Origin: Synergistaceae bacterium
GTDB taxonomy: Bacteria; Synergistota; Synergistia; Synergistales; Aminobacteriaceae
Length of the DNA: 6,257 nucleotides
NCBI GenBank assembly: GCA_031270755.1
Contig: JAISWV010000280.1
Location: 1-6,257, forward strand
Direction: 5' to 3'
Shown in pieces: positions 1-5,038 of the stretch (position 1 is the stretch's first letter; the number at the start of each line of letters is the position of its first letter). A model generated the notes under the pieces. It was not told the origin of the DNA and ran no database searches. It saw only the letters and a program-made list of their open reading frames with translations. Both the position numbers and the translations under genes were made by a program.

Positions 1-117
1 ATGCGTAAAAACGCTTGCTTTTCCGGTGATAGCTTCATCGCATCTACTGTGTTAGTTTTCATAATGTTTATCATAGCATGCCTTATCATATATTGCAAGA
101 TATTTTTAGAAGAGTAA
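1..117 (+). CDS. Possible small membrane protein (38 aa), may continue upstream of the window
   Basis: The frame opens with ATG at the first base and runs to TAA at 115-117. The predicted peptide has a short polar N-terminus (MRKNACFSGDSF), one hydrophobic stretch at about residues 14-33 (rich in V, I, L, F), and a charged end (KIFLEE), so it would suit a single-pass membrane peptide. The DNA is strongly AT-rich compared with the genes further right, and hydrophobic ORFs arise easily by chance in such DNA. Because the window starts here, neither a ribosome binding site nor an upstream extension can be judged. It may be the tail of a longer gene or not a gene at all. No family is recognised. 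Confidence 0.22.
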   Translation: MRKNACFSGDSFIASTVLVFIMFIIACLIIYCKIFLEE

Positions 118-183
118 TAACTAAATACCGCGCGGAATTATTGTGCGAGATCGAACCCGCGCAACCCCCGTCCGTAGGGGCGG

Positions 184-228
184 AAGTTAAGCGACGAGAC
201 TGACCGGAAGATACAAGAGATCGCCCAG
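184..228 (+). pseudogene. 5' remnant of the DUF3782-type gene, cut off by the inserted element
   Basis: In this frame the DNA reads KLSDETDRKIQEIAQ, the heptad-like 'ETDRK' coiled-coil repeat typical of DUF3782 protein N-termini. The reading stops being gene-like exactly at the end of the left CCAG (225-228), where the palindromic element starts; the frame then meets TAA at 250-252 inside the element. If bases 229-390 are removed, the peptide continues in frame as ...EIAQ-QMRKENEETNRKMKATD, the same coiled-coil style. No ATG, GTG or TTG lies in frame between the upstream in-frame TAG (175-177) and base 228, so the original start has also been lost or shifted. A second lesion or a 5' deletion near 175-184 is inferred. 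Confidence 0.6.
225..228. repeat. Target-site duplication CCAG, left copy
   Basis: CCAG directly abuts the left terminal repeat, and an identical CCAG (387-390) abuts the right one. A 4-bp match alone is weak, but keeping one copy and deleting the other with the element restores a continuous coiled-coil reading frame, which supports true duplication at insertion. Confidence 0.6.
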
Positions 229-240
229 GAGCGTGTCGGA
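229..240 (+). repeat. Left terminal inverted repeat of the MITE-like element
   Basis: GAGCGTGTCGGA is the exact reverse complement of 375-386. One more base pair is possible (G228 with C387), but those bases are better explained as part of the CCAG target duplication. Confidence 0.8.
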
Positions 241-299
241 ACATCTGTTTAAAGTGATGTTGGAAGTTAGCATTTACAATGGCTCTTTCCGAATTTAAA

Positions 300-328
300 T
301 TGATCATTTTATCAATTTAAAATACAAA
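300..328 (+). promoter_or_regulatory. Possible outward promoter inside the element
   Basis: TTGATC (300-305) and TACAAA (323-328) are separated by 17 bases and each matches the sigma-70 consensus at four of six positions. Transcription would start near 335 and run into the surviving 3' part of the interrupted gene. In DNA this AT-rich such matches occur by chance, so confidence is low. Confidence 0.22.
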
Positions 329-374
329 ATAGCTCTTGCAAATACTAACTTATTACGACACTTCAAGTAGATAC

Positions 375-386
375 TCCGACACGCTC
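375..386 (-). repeat. Right terminal inverted repeat of the MITE-like element
   Basis: TCCGACACGCTC on the plus strand is the exact reverse complement of the left end at 229-240. Confidence 0.8.
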
Positions 387-390
387 CCAG
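387..390. repeat. Target-site duplication CCAG, right copy
   Basis: This is the second CCAG. It is followed by CAG-ATG, which continues the interrupted gene in the frame of the left remnant. Confidence 0.6.
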
Positions 391-393
391 CAG

Positions 394-963
394 ATGCGGA
401 AAGAGAACGAAGAAACGAATCGAAAAATGAAGGCGACAGACATTCGGTTTGGCGCGCTGGATAATCGGTTCGGGGAATTGGCCGAACACCTGGTTGAGCC
501 GAGCATCATGGAGAAATTTAACGCGCTCGGTTTCCACTTCACCGATATCTCGACTGGACGGCGGAAGATCATCTCGGGCAAGGACAAGCAAACCGTCGCG
601 GAGTTTGACATTCTCATGGAGAACGGAGAATCCTCCGTCGGCGTGGAGGTGAAAGCCAAGCCATTCGAGCGGGACGTAAAAGATCACGTGCGACGATTGG
701 AGATTTTTCGCTGTTACAAGGACACAATAGGAGACAAGCGGAAGATTTACGGCGCTCTCGCAGGAGCGATTATGCCGCCAAGTGTCAAAGCCTTCATACC
801 AATATTCATAGGCAGCAAGACGTCGGAATGGTCGCTTGAATCTCAATCTGTGAAAAAATCTGACGATATATTCACCACATTTTCCTTGGCAAGTGCTATG
901 CTTATATCAATAGAAAGCGTTCGCGACATAACTTTTTGTAGAGGTGATGGATATGGTTTTTAA
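394..963 (+). CDS. DUF3782-type PD-(D/E)XK nuclease-fold protein, 5'-disrupted (189 aa surviving)
   Basis: The product starts with a charged coiled-coil (MRKENEETNRKMKATD), then FGALDNRFGELAEHLVEP, the recognisable DUF3782 block. A PD-(D/E)XK-like core follows: E70-F-D72 on one strand, then E85-V-K87 (EVKAK) on the next, and a helix with HVRRLEIFRCY. These are the expected metal-binding residues of a restriction-like nuclease fold, though activity in this family is not established. Residues 119-134 (YGALAGAIMPPSVKAF) match the usual late strand. After that the typical 'GFYVIEQSGD' ending is missing and the last 50 or so residues are unlike the family and AT-rich. The start is forced: ATG 394 is the first ATG after the element and has no visible Shine-Dalgarno site, so translation is doubtful. 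The natural N-terminus lies at 184-228, across the element. The 3' end overlaps the next gene by 11 bp. It is most likely a decaying gene. Confidence 0.7.
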   Translation: MRKENEETNRKMKATDIRFGALDNRFGELAEHLVEPSIMEKFNALGFHFTDISTGRRKIISGKDKQTVAEFDILMENGESSVGVEVKAKPFERDVKDHVRRLEIFRCYKDTIGDKRKIYGALAGAIMPPSVKAFIPIFIGSKTSEWSLESQSVKKSDDIFTTFSLASAMLISIESVRDITFCRGDGYGF

Positions 964-1405
964 GGGAAAAGAGCAGAGCCAAAAGAAAATGAGCCGTATA
1001 GAAGTGCCGTCCGATCTGTCGGACAGGATACAACACGTTTCGGAGCACACAAAACTTCCCTACGGCGAGCTTCTTCAAAAATGGCTCAAGCAGGAAGAGA
1101 ACGTTATTGCAGTCGAGCGTTATAAAGAAGACATACTGCAGTGGAAGCAGCACGTCGAGGCGCAATTGATCGCCCTTCAGCGTCAAATTTTCACTTTACA
1201 GGGTACGCCGTCGAGCGCGGGCTTCAACGAAAGCGAGTATCGCCGGTCGCTTCTCAAGAAGATCAAAAACCTTCGAGATCAGGGGATGACGTTCGTGAAG
1301 ATATCCGAGCAGTTCAACGACGAGGGAATCGCGACGGTAACCGGCACGGGGAAATGGTACCCCAGCTCGATTTCTCAGTTTTTGGCCAAAAACGGCGGCA
1401 TTTGA
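953..1405 (+). CDS. Putative small DNA-binding protein: ribbon-helix-helix-like N-terminus plus recombinase-type helix-turn-helix (150 aa)
   Basis: ATG 953 is preferred because GAGG (941-944) lies 8 bases before it; GTG 944 and ATG 947 are too close to that site. Residues 14-48 (RIEVPSDLSDRIQHVSEHTKLPYGELLQKWLKQ) look like a ribbon-helix-helix unit: a short strand, a helix, a turn and a second helix. Residues 50-85 are a probable coiled-coil. Residues 94-146 (YRRSLLKKIKNLRDQGMTFVKISEQFNDEGI...GKWYPSSISQFL) resemble the helix-turn-helix of the 'Recombinase' domain that follows the catalytic domain in large serine recombinases, where the motif is typically 'G.S...IA..LNE.GI.T..G..W..STV..IL'. 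No catalytic resolvase domain is present. The 11-bp overlap with the preceding ORF suggests translational coupling and a shared transcript. The role is unknown; a regulator or a mobile-element accessory protein are both possible. Family assignment is by motif impression. Confidence 0.65.
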   Translation: MVFKGKEQSQKKMSRIEVPSDLSDRIQHVSEHTKLPYGELLQKWLKQEENVIAVERYKEDILQWKQHVEAQLIALQRQIFTLQGTPSSAGFNESEYRRSLLKKIKNLRDQGMTFVKISEQFNDEGIATVTGTGKWYPSSISQFLAKNGGI

Positions 1406-1427
1406 CGACAAGCTTATAAGGCGGAGC

Positions 1428-2639
1428 TCACTTGCAATCTGACGACATCGAAAAATTTTTCGGGTAGCTCACCCACATCGCCGTGACTCCGGCACCGGAG
1501 ATGACGCTGAAGAACGCGAGAAGCTTGAACGCCCATACCTCGCCTATGACGGGTGTAGCAAAGCCGACGTAGACGGGCAAGGCGAACCAGCTGACATCGT
1601 AACAAAAATAGACGACTGCGGAGGATTTCGCGCGCAGCCGCGCGGGGGCCAAGTCTCCTATCAGAGCCAGGTGCGCAGGGTAGCCGTAGCCCATGCCTAT
1701 GCCGTAGAAAAATCCGCAGACAAAAAGCCAAAAGTTGTTTGCGGCCACTGCGGACAGGTACAAAAAAATCGCCATAACCAGAAGAGATGGCCCGGCAAAA
1801 ATATAACGGGGATAGCGGTTGAAAAAATCGCGTCCCCAGATGCGTATTGTCAAGGCGCCCAGCCCGTTGGCGACGACGAAAGCGGAGGGGACGAGGCCCA
1901 TGGCCAGCGCCAGGGCCGGCAAATATACGATCGACGCGTCGCACAGCCCGAATAACGTGCTGGACGTGCCCATGCGCCAGACGGGAGTGTCCCGGTAGAG
2001 TTCGCTCCAGGTCCCCCACTCTCCCGACAGGATACTTGAGGCTCTCGAAAGGGGTGGAAGGCGAAAGGACAGAACGACGCACAGCCCTGCGGTGAAAACG
2101 GGGACCGCGAGAAAGAATGAGGTATGGCCTTGCGCCAGAAGCCAATCGGCAAAGGGAACGACGGTGAAAAGACAGGCCATCGACCCCAAAGTGATCAGGG
2201 CGAATGCCAGGCCCCGTATCTCTTCCGGTATCACCAACGATTGGTACGTTGTCAATGCCACGACGAAAATTCCGTACGCGCACCCCATCACCAGGCGTAT
2301 CGCAAGAAGAGGCCAAAACGAGGATACGACGAACATGAAAAGAGATATTCCCAGGCACAAAAACGCCGACACGATGAGGGTGCGGCGTATTCCAACCCGT
2401 TCCACCAACCAGCTTCCCAAGGGACGGGCGCATGTCGTCGCGGCGTAAAAACCGCCCACCAAAATTCCGGCGAACTCGGGAGAAAACCCCTTCAGCGCCA
2501 GGTAGGGGGCGAACATGAAAAACACGTTGGAGTAAGAGTAAATCGCCCACGTGGTCCCAATCAAATACAGCACGAGATAAGCAGACGATCTCAAAGGGGA
2601 TTCGGGACACATGCCCGCCCTTTCGTCGCAAATTTTCAC
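1428..2639 (-). CDS. MFS transporter, 12 TM segments (403 aa)
   Basis: The protein is almost entirely hydrophobic helices broken by short polar loops, with about twelve membrane segments. It has the MFS loop 2-3 signature in the form G75-SWLVERVG-I-RR (residues 75-86; the usual Asp is Glu here) and a weaker equivalent in the second half (RIWGRDFFNRYPRY). A longer central loop at about residues 200-225 divides the six-plus-six halves. Length is normal for the superfamily. GTG 2639 is chosen as start because GAGG lies 8 bases upstream of it on the coding strand. An in-frame TTG (2645) is too near that site, and ATG 2612 would also work and remove nine residues. The gene converges on the small DNA-binding gene with only 22 bp between the stops and no clear terminator. 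The substrate cannot be told from sequence; efflux or metabolite exchange by proton coupling is typical. It is divergent from the LigB-like/AMMECR1 pair. Confidence 0.9.
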   Translation of the reverse strand: MKICDERAGMCPESPLRSSAYLVLYLIGTTWAIYSYSNVFFMFAPYLALKGFSPEFAGILVGGFYAATTCARPLGSWLVERVGIRRTLIVSAFLCLGISLFMFVVSSFWPLLAIRLVMGCAYGIFVVALTTYQSLVIPEEIRGLAFALITLGSMACLFTVVPFADWLLAQGHTSFFLAVPVFTAGLCVVLSFRLPPLSRASSILSGEWGTWSELYRDTPVWRMGTSSTLFGLCDASIVYLPALALAMGLVPSAFVVANGLGALTIRIWGRDFFNRYPRYIFAGPSLLVMAIFLYLSAVAANNFWLFVCGFFYGIGMGYGYPAHLALIGDLAPARLRAKSSAVVYFCYDVSWFALPVYVGFATPVIGEVWAFKLLAFFSVISGAGVTAMWVSYPKNFSMSSDCK

Positions 2640-2685
2640 ATCCAACGCCTCGATTCTTTTCGTCTTTTTTTCACTTTTTCAAGTT

Positions 2686-2691
2686 TATAAT
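2686..2691 (+). promoter_or_regulatory. Perfect -10 box (TATAAT) in the divergent intergenic region
   Basis: TATAAT lies in an AT-rich island (2681-2697) between the MFS gene and the LigB-like gene. No good -35 hexamer lies 16-18 bases upstream on the plus strand. The same island read on the minus strand gives TATTAT and TATAAA, so it may serve the MFS gene instead. It is the only promoter-like patch in this 260-bp gap, and the direction is uncertain. Confidence 0.3.
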
Positions 2692-2736
2692 AATAACACG
2701 AGCGGTCCGTGGGAAGATCGCGATACTGAACCAAGA

Positions 2737-2756
2737 CAAGCGTGAGCAAGCGTGAT
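2737..2756 (+). repeat. Short tandem repeat, 2 x 10 bp
   Basis: CAAGCGTGAG is followed directly by CAAGCGTGAT, with nine of ten bases identical. It lies just upstream of the GC-rich hairpin. It may be a local duplication or a regulator half-site pair; nothing else supports a function. Confidence 0.4.
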
Positions 2757-2760
2757 CATA

Positions 2761-2805
2761 GGGGGCGGGGCCATCGAAAGCGTAGCCTGAACGAGCTCCG
2801 CCCCC
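2761..2805 (+). repeat. GC-rich inverted repeat with an 11-bp stem
   Basis: GGGGGCGGGGC (2761-2771) pairs with GCTCCGCCCCC (2795-2805): ten Watson-Crick pairs and one G-T around a 23-base loop. No T-run follows on either strand, so it is not a standard terminator. Its right arm overlaps the first 29-bp repeat copy, so alternative folds compete. Confidence 0.6.
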
Positions 2806-2817
2806 CGGAGCTTAAAT
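2789..2817 (+). repeat. Intergenic repeat copy A (29 bp)
   Basis: This is 25 of 29 bases identical to copy B (2856-2884), starting 67 bp apart; three of the four differences are C/T changes. It contains AGCTCC (2794-2799) and GGAGCT (2807-2812), which form a hairpin. Its C-run (2801-2806) can instead pair with the G-run at 2819-2824, so two folds exclude each other. This looks like a REP-type dispersed palindromic repeat. Confidence 0.6.
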
Positions 2818-2855
2818 CGGGGGGTCTCGGGGGGCCAGTAAGCCCGCTTTTGGGC

Positions 2856-2884
2856 GAATGAGCTCTGCCCCTCTGAGCTTAAAT
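2856..2884 (+). repeat. Intergenic repeat copy B (29 bp), next to the LigB-like gene's ribosome binding site
   Basis: Copy B keeps the hairpin ends AGCTC (2861-2865) and GAGCT (2875-2879). Its CCCCT (2868-2872) is complementary to AGGGG at 2887-2891, which is part of the ribosome binding site of the gene starting at 2901. One fold could therefore hide the site and the other leave it free. Confidence 0.55.
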
Positions 2885-2886
2885 TA

Positions 2887-2893
2887 AGGGGGG
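2887..2893 (+). promoter_or_regulatory. Ribosome binding site of the LigB-like gene
   Basis: AGGGGGG lies 7 bases before ATG 2901 and decides that start over the adjacent in-frame TTG at 2898. It is G-rich rather than a normal AGGAGG, and it lies opposite the C-run of repeat copy B. Confidence 0.6.
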
Positions 2894-2900
2894 AATTTTG

Positions 2901-3719
2901 ATGTCGTGGAGTTGGGCGGCGTTGATGCCGCATCCGCCGATCATTGTGCCTGAGGTGGGGCGCGGACGGGAAAGGGAGGCCGCGGCCACGTTGGAGGGCG
3001 TGGGGCAATTGATGAAAAAACTCGCCGGCAGGAGGCCGGACCGGCTCTTTTTTCTCTCGCCCCACCAACCTTACTCCATGAGGGCATTGTTCATGAACGG
3101 AGCGGAGCGCCTGAGCGGAACACTGGCGTCCTTCGGCGTGCCTCCGTCCGAGGCGCCGGCGGTTTCTTTTGATTTGGAGGCGCACTCCGGAGGGGAACTC
3201 GCGGCGCATTTGACCCAAAAAGGGTTTGCCGTGCAGGTGGACGCGGCCTCTAACCTCACTCGGGACCAAGGGACGCTGGTGCCCTTGTACTTTCTGAGAA
3301 ACGCGTGGAGCGCGGATTTTCCTTTTCCGCTTCCTCCCGTTCTCCTGGCCTCGCCCATCGGACTCGACCCGATGACGGCCTTCAAGCTGGGAGAGGCCTT
3401 GTCTTCCTTCGACGACGGCGGGACCTGGGGGCTGCTGGCCAGCGGAGACCTCTCCCATCGCCTGACTCGCGACGCTCCGTCCGGATACAGCCCCGCCGGC
3501 AAGAAATTCGACGAATCCGTCGTCAAGGCGCTTTCGTCAACCGACCCCGGGCCGCTGCTGAACCTTTCGCCCAAGGAGGTGGAGGCCGCCGGAGAATGCG
3601 GACTGCGCTCCGTCATGGCGCTGTTGGGGCTCTGCCGGGAAGCAGGGAAGACAATCGACGTCCTTTCCTACGAAGGACCTTTCGGCGTCGGATACTGCAA
3701 CGCGATTTCTGAATTTTAG
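2901..3719 (+). CDS. LigB-like class III extradiol dioxygenase-fold protein of the AmmeMemoRadiSam set (272 aa)
   Basis: The N-terminus MPHPPIIVPEVGRG and the block at 46-56 (PDRLFFLSPHQ) match the LigB-type domain often found fused to or beside AMMECR1. Probable metal ligands are H11, H55 and E232 (GECGLR). H186 in SGDLSHRL is the candidate catalytic histidine. The C-terminus YEGPFGVGYCNA is also family-like. At residues 121-128 the sequence is RDQGTLVP, where I recall relatives having 'DHGTLVP', so a His appears replaced by Gln; this needs alignment. Such proteins share a fold with Memo and with ring-cleaving dioxygenases, but the substrate in this system is unknown. It is cytoplasmic, with no signal peptide. 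The AMMECR1 gene follows 26 bp downstream with its own ribosome binding site, and the two are surely co-transcribed. In many bacteria both domains are one polypeptide of about 460 residues; here they are separate. Confidence 0.85.
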   Translation: MSWSWAALMPHPPIIVPEVGRGREREAAATLEGVGQLMKKLAGRRPDRLFFLSPHQPYSMRALFMNGAERLSGTLASFGVPPSEAPAVSFDLEAHSGGELAAHLTQKGFAVQVDAASNLTRDQGTLVPLYFLRNAWSADFPFPLPPVLLASPIGLDPMTAFKLGEALSSFDDGGTWGLLASGDLSHRLTRDAPSGYSPAGKKFDESVVKALSSTDPGPLLNLSPKEVEAAGECGLRSVMALLGLCREAGKTIDVLSYEGPFGVGYCNAISEF

Positions 3720-3732
3720 AGCCACGGCTCTG

Positions 3733-3738
3733 AGGAGG
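3733..3738 (+). promoter_or_regulatory. Ribosome binding site of the AMMECR1 gene, spanning a start-stop ATGTGA
   Basis: A perfect AGGAGG lies 7 bases before ATG 3746. An out-of-frame ATG at 3741 is followed at once by TGA, and an in-frame GTG lies at 3743. Spacing favours ATG 3746 as the true start. Confidence 0.7.
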
Positions 3739-3745
3739 ACATGTG

Positions 3746-4294
3746 ATGAACGACAAAAACGATCCCCATCCATACGTCCAACTGGCGCGAAAAACCATCT
3801 CGCGGCTCTTGCACGGCGAACCCTTACACGGTGACCCGCTGCTTGGCGGTACAGGCCGGGACAACGAGTTGTGGAAGGCCGAGAGGGCGTGTTTCGTGTC
3901 GATAAAAACGCTTCAAGGCGATTTGCGCGGCTGCATCGGGACGATCCTTCCGGCACAGCCCAGCCTCGACCTGGAGATCATCTCCAATGCAATCGCCGCG
4001 TCCACGCGCGATCCTCGTTTCCCTCCGATGAAAGCTCCAGAGCTCGACAAAGTGACGATTTCCGTCGACGTACTCAGTTTGCCCGAGCCGGTTTCGGACC
4101 TCAGCGAACTCGACCCCGCCGTGTGGGGCGTCATCGTTTCCCGGGGCGCGCTGCGGGGCGTACTTCTGCCGGACTTGGAGGGCGTGGATACCGTCGAACA
4201 GCAGCTCGACATCGCGGCCCGAAAAGCGGGCATCCGCAAAATCGACGACGTTGTGACCATCCAGCGTTTCCGCGTCGATCGCTACAAAGAATAA
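3746..4294 (+). CDS. AMMECR1-domain protein (AmmeMemoRadiSam system protein A type, 182 aa)
   Basis: The invariant AMMECR1 motif is present as LRGCIGT at residues 60-66 with its conserved Cys63, followed by the expected helix with DPRFPP (89-94) and the later GVLLPDLEGVDT block (138-149). Length is normal for a stand-alone AMMECR1 domain. The N-terminal SRLLHGEPLHGDPLLGG has a small internal echo (HGEPL/HGDPL). The domain is found in all kingdoms; its biochemical role is not established, though an RNA- or nucleotide-modifying role has been suggested from its fold and its partners. Here it is the second gene after the LigB-like gene. The usual third partner, a radical SAM protein, is absent from the window, since the next gene lies on the opposite strand. 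No signal peptide or membrane segment is present. Confidence 0.9.
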   Translation: MNDKNDPHPYVQLARKTISRLLHGEPLHGDPLLGGTGRDNELWKAERACFVSIKTLQGDLRGCIGTILPAQPSLDLEIISNAIAASTRDPRFPPMKAPELDKVTISVDVLSLPEPVSDLSELDPAVWGVIVSRGALRGVLLPDLEGVDTVEQQLDIAARKAGIRKIDDVVTIQRFRVDRYKE

Positions 4295-4316
4295 TCGCCG
4301 TTGAAGAATTATTAAA

Positions 4317-4336
4317 TCGAAGAATATCGAAGAATG
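4317..4336 (+). repeat. Short tandem repeat, 2 x 10 bp, between convergent genes
   Basis: TCGAAGAATA is followed by TCGAAGAATG; a further GAAGAAT lies at 4303-4309. The 68-bp convergent gap shows no GC-rich hairpin with a T-run on either strand, so no terminator is called. The repeats look like local slippage. Confidence 0.4.
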
Positions 4337-4362
4337 AACGAGAAAACTCCGAGATTCGTCGT

Positions 4363-4914
4363 TTACTTGAACAACGGCAGCATCGCCTTGAACTCCGGCG
4401 TTCCCGACCTGCCCAGCAACTGATAGACGACGGTTTCCGTGGGAAGGACGAGGGCTCCGCAGCTTCGCAGGGTCGCCAGGGCCAGGCTGTAGTTGTCGGG
4501 GGTTCGGCTGCCGCAGGCGTCGGCTGCGATCACAATCTTGCGGCCGCGGTCCAGAAGGTCCTCTGTCGTGGACAAAACGCAGATGTGGGTCTCGGTACCG
4601 AAAACCACGGTCACGGGACGCATGGTCGCCTCGAAAATTCCGAGGAAATCCGGTTCTTCGCAGCAGGAAAAGGTCATTTTCTCGAAACGCCGCGTCCCCT
4701 GGGGCAGCGCGGCAAGCACCGACGCCTCCGTCGAGCCGATGCCTTTGGGATATTGCTCCGTATAGAGCACGGGCAAGGAGAGCACCTCCGCGACCTTCAT
4801 AAGCCTGACGGCGTTTTGCACTACTTCCTCGCGCCGGTGGATCGACGGCAAAAGACGTTCCTGCACGTCGATCATCAAGAATGACGTTTCTTCCTTGTGC
4901 AATCTCAACGACAT
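4363..4914 (-). CDS. Isochorismatase-family cysteine hydrolase (183 aa)
   Basis: The protein has the family's Asp-Lys-Cys triad in the right order; counting from ATG 4914 these are Asp16 in FLMIDVQERL, Lys79 in FEKMTFSC, and Cys112 in FGTETHICVLST. The cis-peptide-type region before the Cys and the late block VIAADACGSRTPDNYSLAL (about 129-147) are also typical. Length is close to other small bacterial hydrolases of this family, which includes nicotinamidases, YcaC-like proteins and the ISOC1 group. The exact substrate cannot be assigned, and the motifs are not clearly nicotinamidase. ATG 4914 is chosen; a strong GGAGG lies 12 bases upstream, a little far, while an in-frame TTG at 4923 would be only 3 bases from it. 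The gene converges on AMMECR1 and has its own promoter-like region upstream. Confidence 0.87.
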   Translation of the reverse strand: MSLRLHKEETSFLMIDVQERLLPSIHRREEVVQNAVRLMKVAEVLSLPVLYTEQYPKGIGSTEASVLAALPQGTRRFEKMTFSCCEEPDFLGIFEATMRPVTVVFGTETHICVLSTTEDLLDRGRKIVIAADACGSRTPDNYSLALATLRSCGALVLPTETVVYQLLGRSGTPEFKAMLPLFK

Positions 4915-4982
4915 AATAGACAAAGCCCTCCTTGTGAATTAAATTGAAACAAAAGGCCTAAAATTATTTACATGTTCAAAAT

Positions 4983-4988
4983 ATTATA
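4983..4988 (-). promoter_or_regulatory. -10 box of the isochorismatase-family gene
   Basis: A perfect TATAAT on the minus strand lies about 70 bases before the start codon. The hexamer 17 bases upstream (CAGCAC) bears no resemblance to TTGACA. There is no TG extension either, so an activator-dependent or alternative architecture is possible. Confidence 0.5.
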
Positions 4989-4995
4989 GCGGGCC

Positions 4996-5009
4996 GCACA
5001 GTCATGTGC
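4996..5009. promoter_or_regulatory. Palindrome GCACA-N4-TGTGC, possible operator
   Basis: The palindrome is a perfect 5-bp dyad with a GTCA centre, lying 8-21 bases upstream of the -10 box, in the spacer and -35 area of the isochorismatase promoter. A regulator bound here would contact the polymerase site directly. It could also be a small hairpin. No regulator gene is adjacent. Confidence 0.35.
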
Positions 5010-5038
5010 TGAAAAAAGAGGCCGCCTGCATTGGGCAA

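Larger units (their letters stand above)
229..386. mobile_element. MITE-like palindromic element, 158 bp, inserted in the DUF3782-type gene
   Basis: The whole segment is one long imperfect palindrome centred between bases 307 and 308. By hand pairing, about 58 of 79 positions per arm form Watson-Crick pairs and about 5 more are G-T. The ends are a perfect 12-bp inverted repeat (GAGCGTGTCGGA / TCCGACACGCTC), and the tip is another perfect arm (295-304 with 311-320). It carries no ORF of its own. It is flanked by CCAG on both sides and sits inside a coding sequence whose two halves stay in frame when it is removed. This is the architecture of a miniature inverted-repeat transposable element moved by a transposase encoded elsewhere. 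The IS family is not assigned; if the ends are taken as GGAGCG..., the duplication would be the 2-bp CA instead. As RNA the segment would fold into a long hairpin. Confidence 0.8.

Noticed and set aside
130..162. tRNA T-arm-like sequence on the minus strand (GCGGG TTCGAT CTCGC)
   Set aside because: The loop is one base short and no acceptor, anticodon or D arm could be fitted around it.
304..846. A 180-residue minus-strand open frame across the element and the DUF3782-type gene
   Set aside because: It lies antisense to the recognisable nuclease-fold domain and starts inside the palindrome.
1414..2631. A 405-residue open frame on the minus strand in another frame of the MFS gene
   Set aside because: It is Arg-, Pro- and His-rich without domain signal and fully overlaps a clear 12-TM transporter; it is a by-product of codon bias.
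2761..2893. CRISPR-like array from the repeated 29-bp units
   Set aside because: Only two copies, diverged, palindromic and sharing flanking G-runs; no third repeat and no cas gene.
3871..4884. A 337-residue plus-strand open frame across the AMMECR1 and isochorismatase genes
   Set aside because: It is Arg-rich, low in hydrophobic pattern, and crosses two well-supported genes in different frames.
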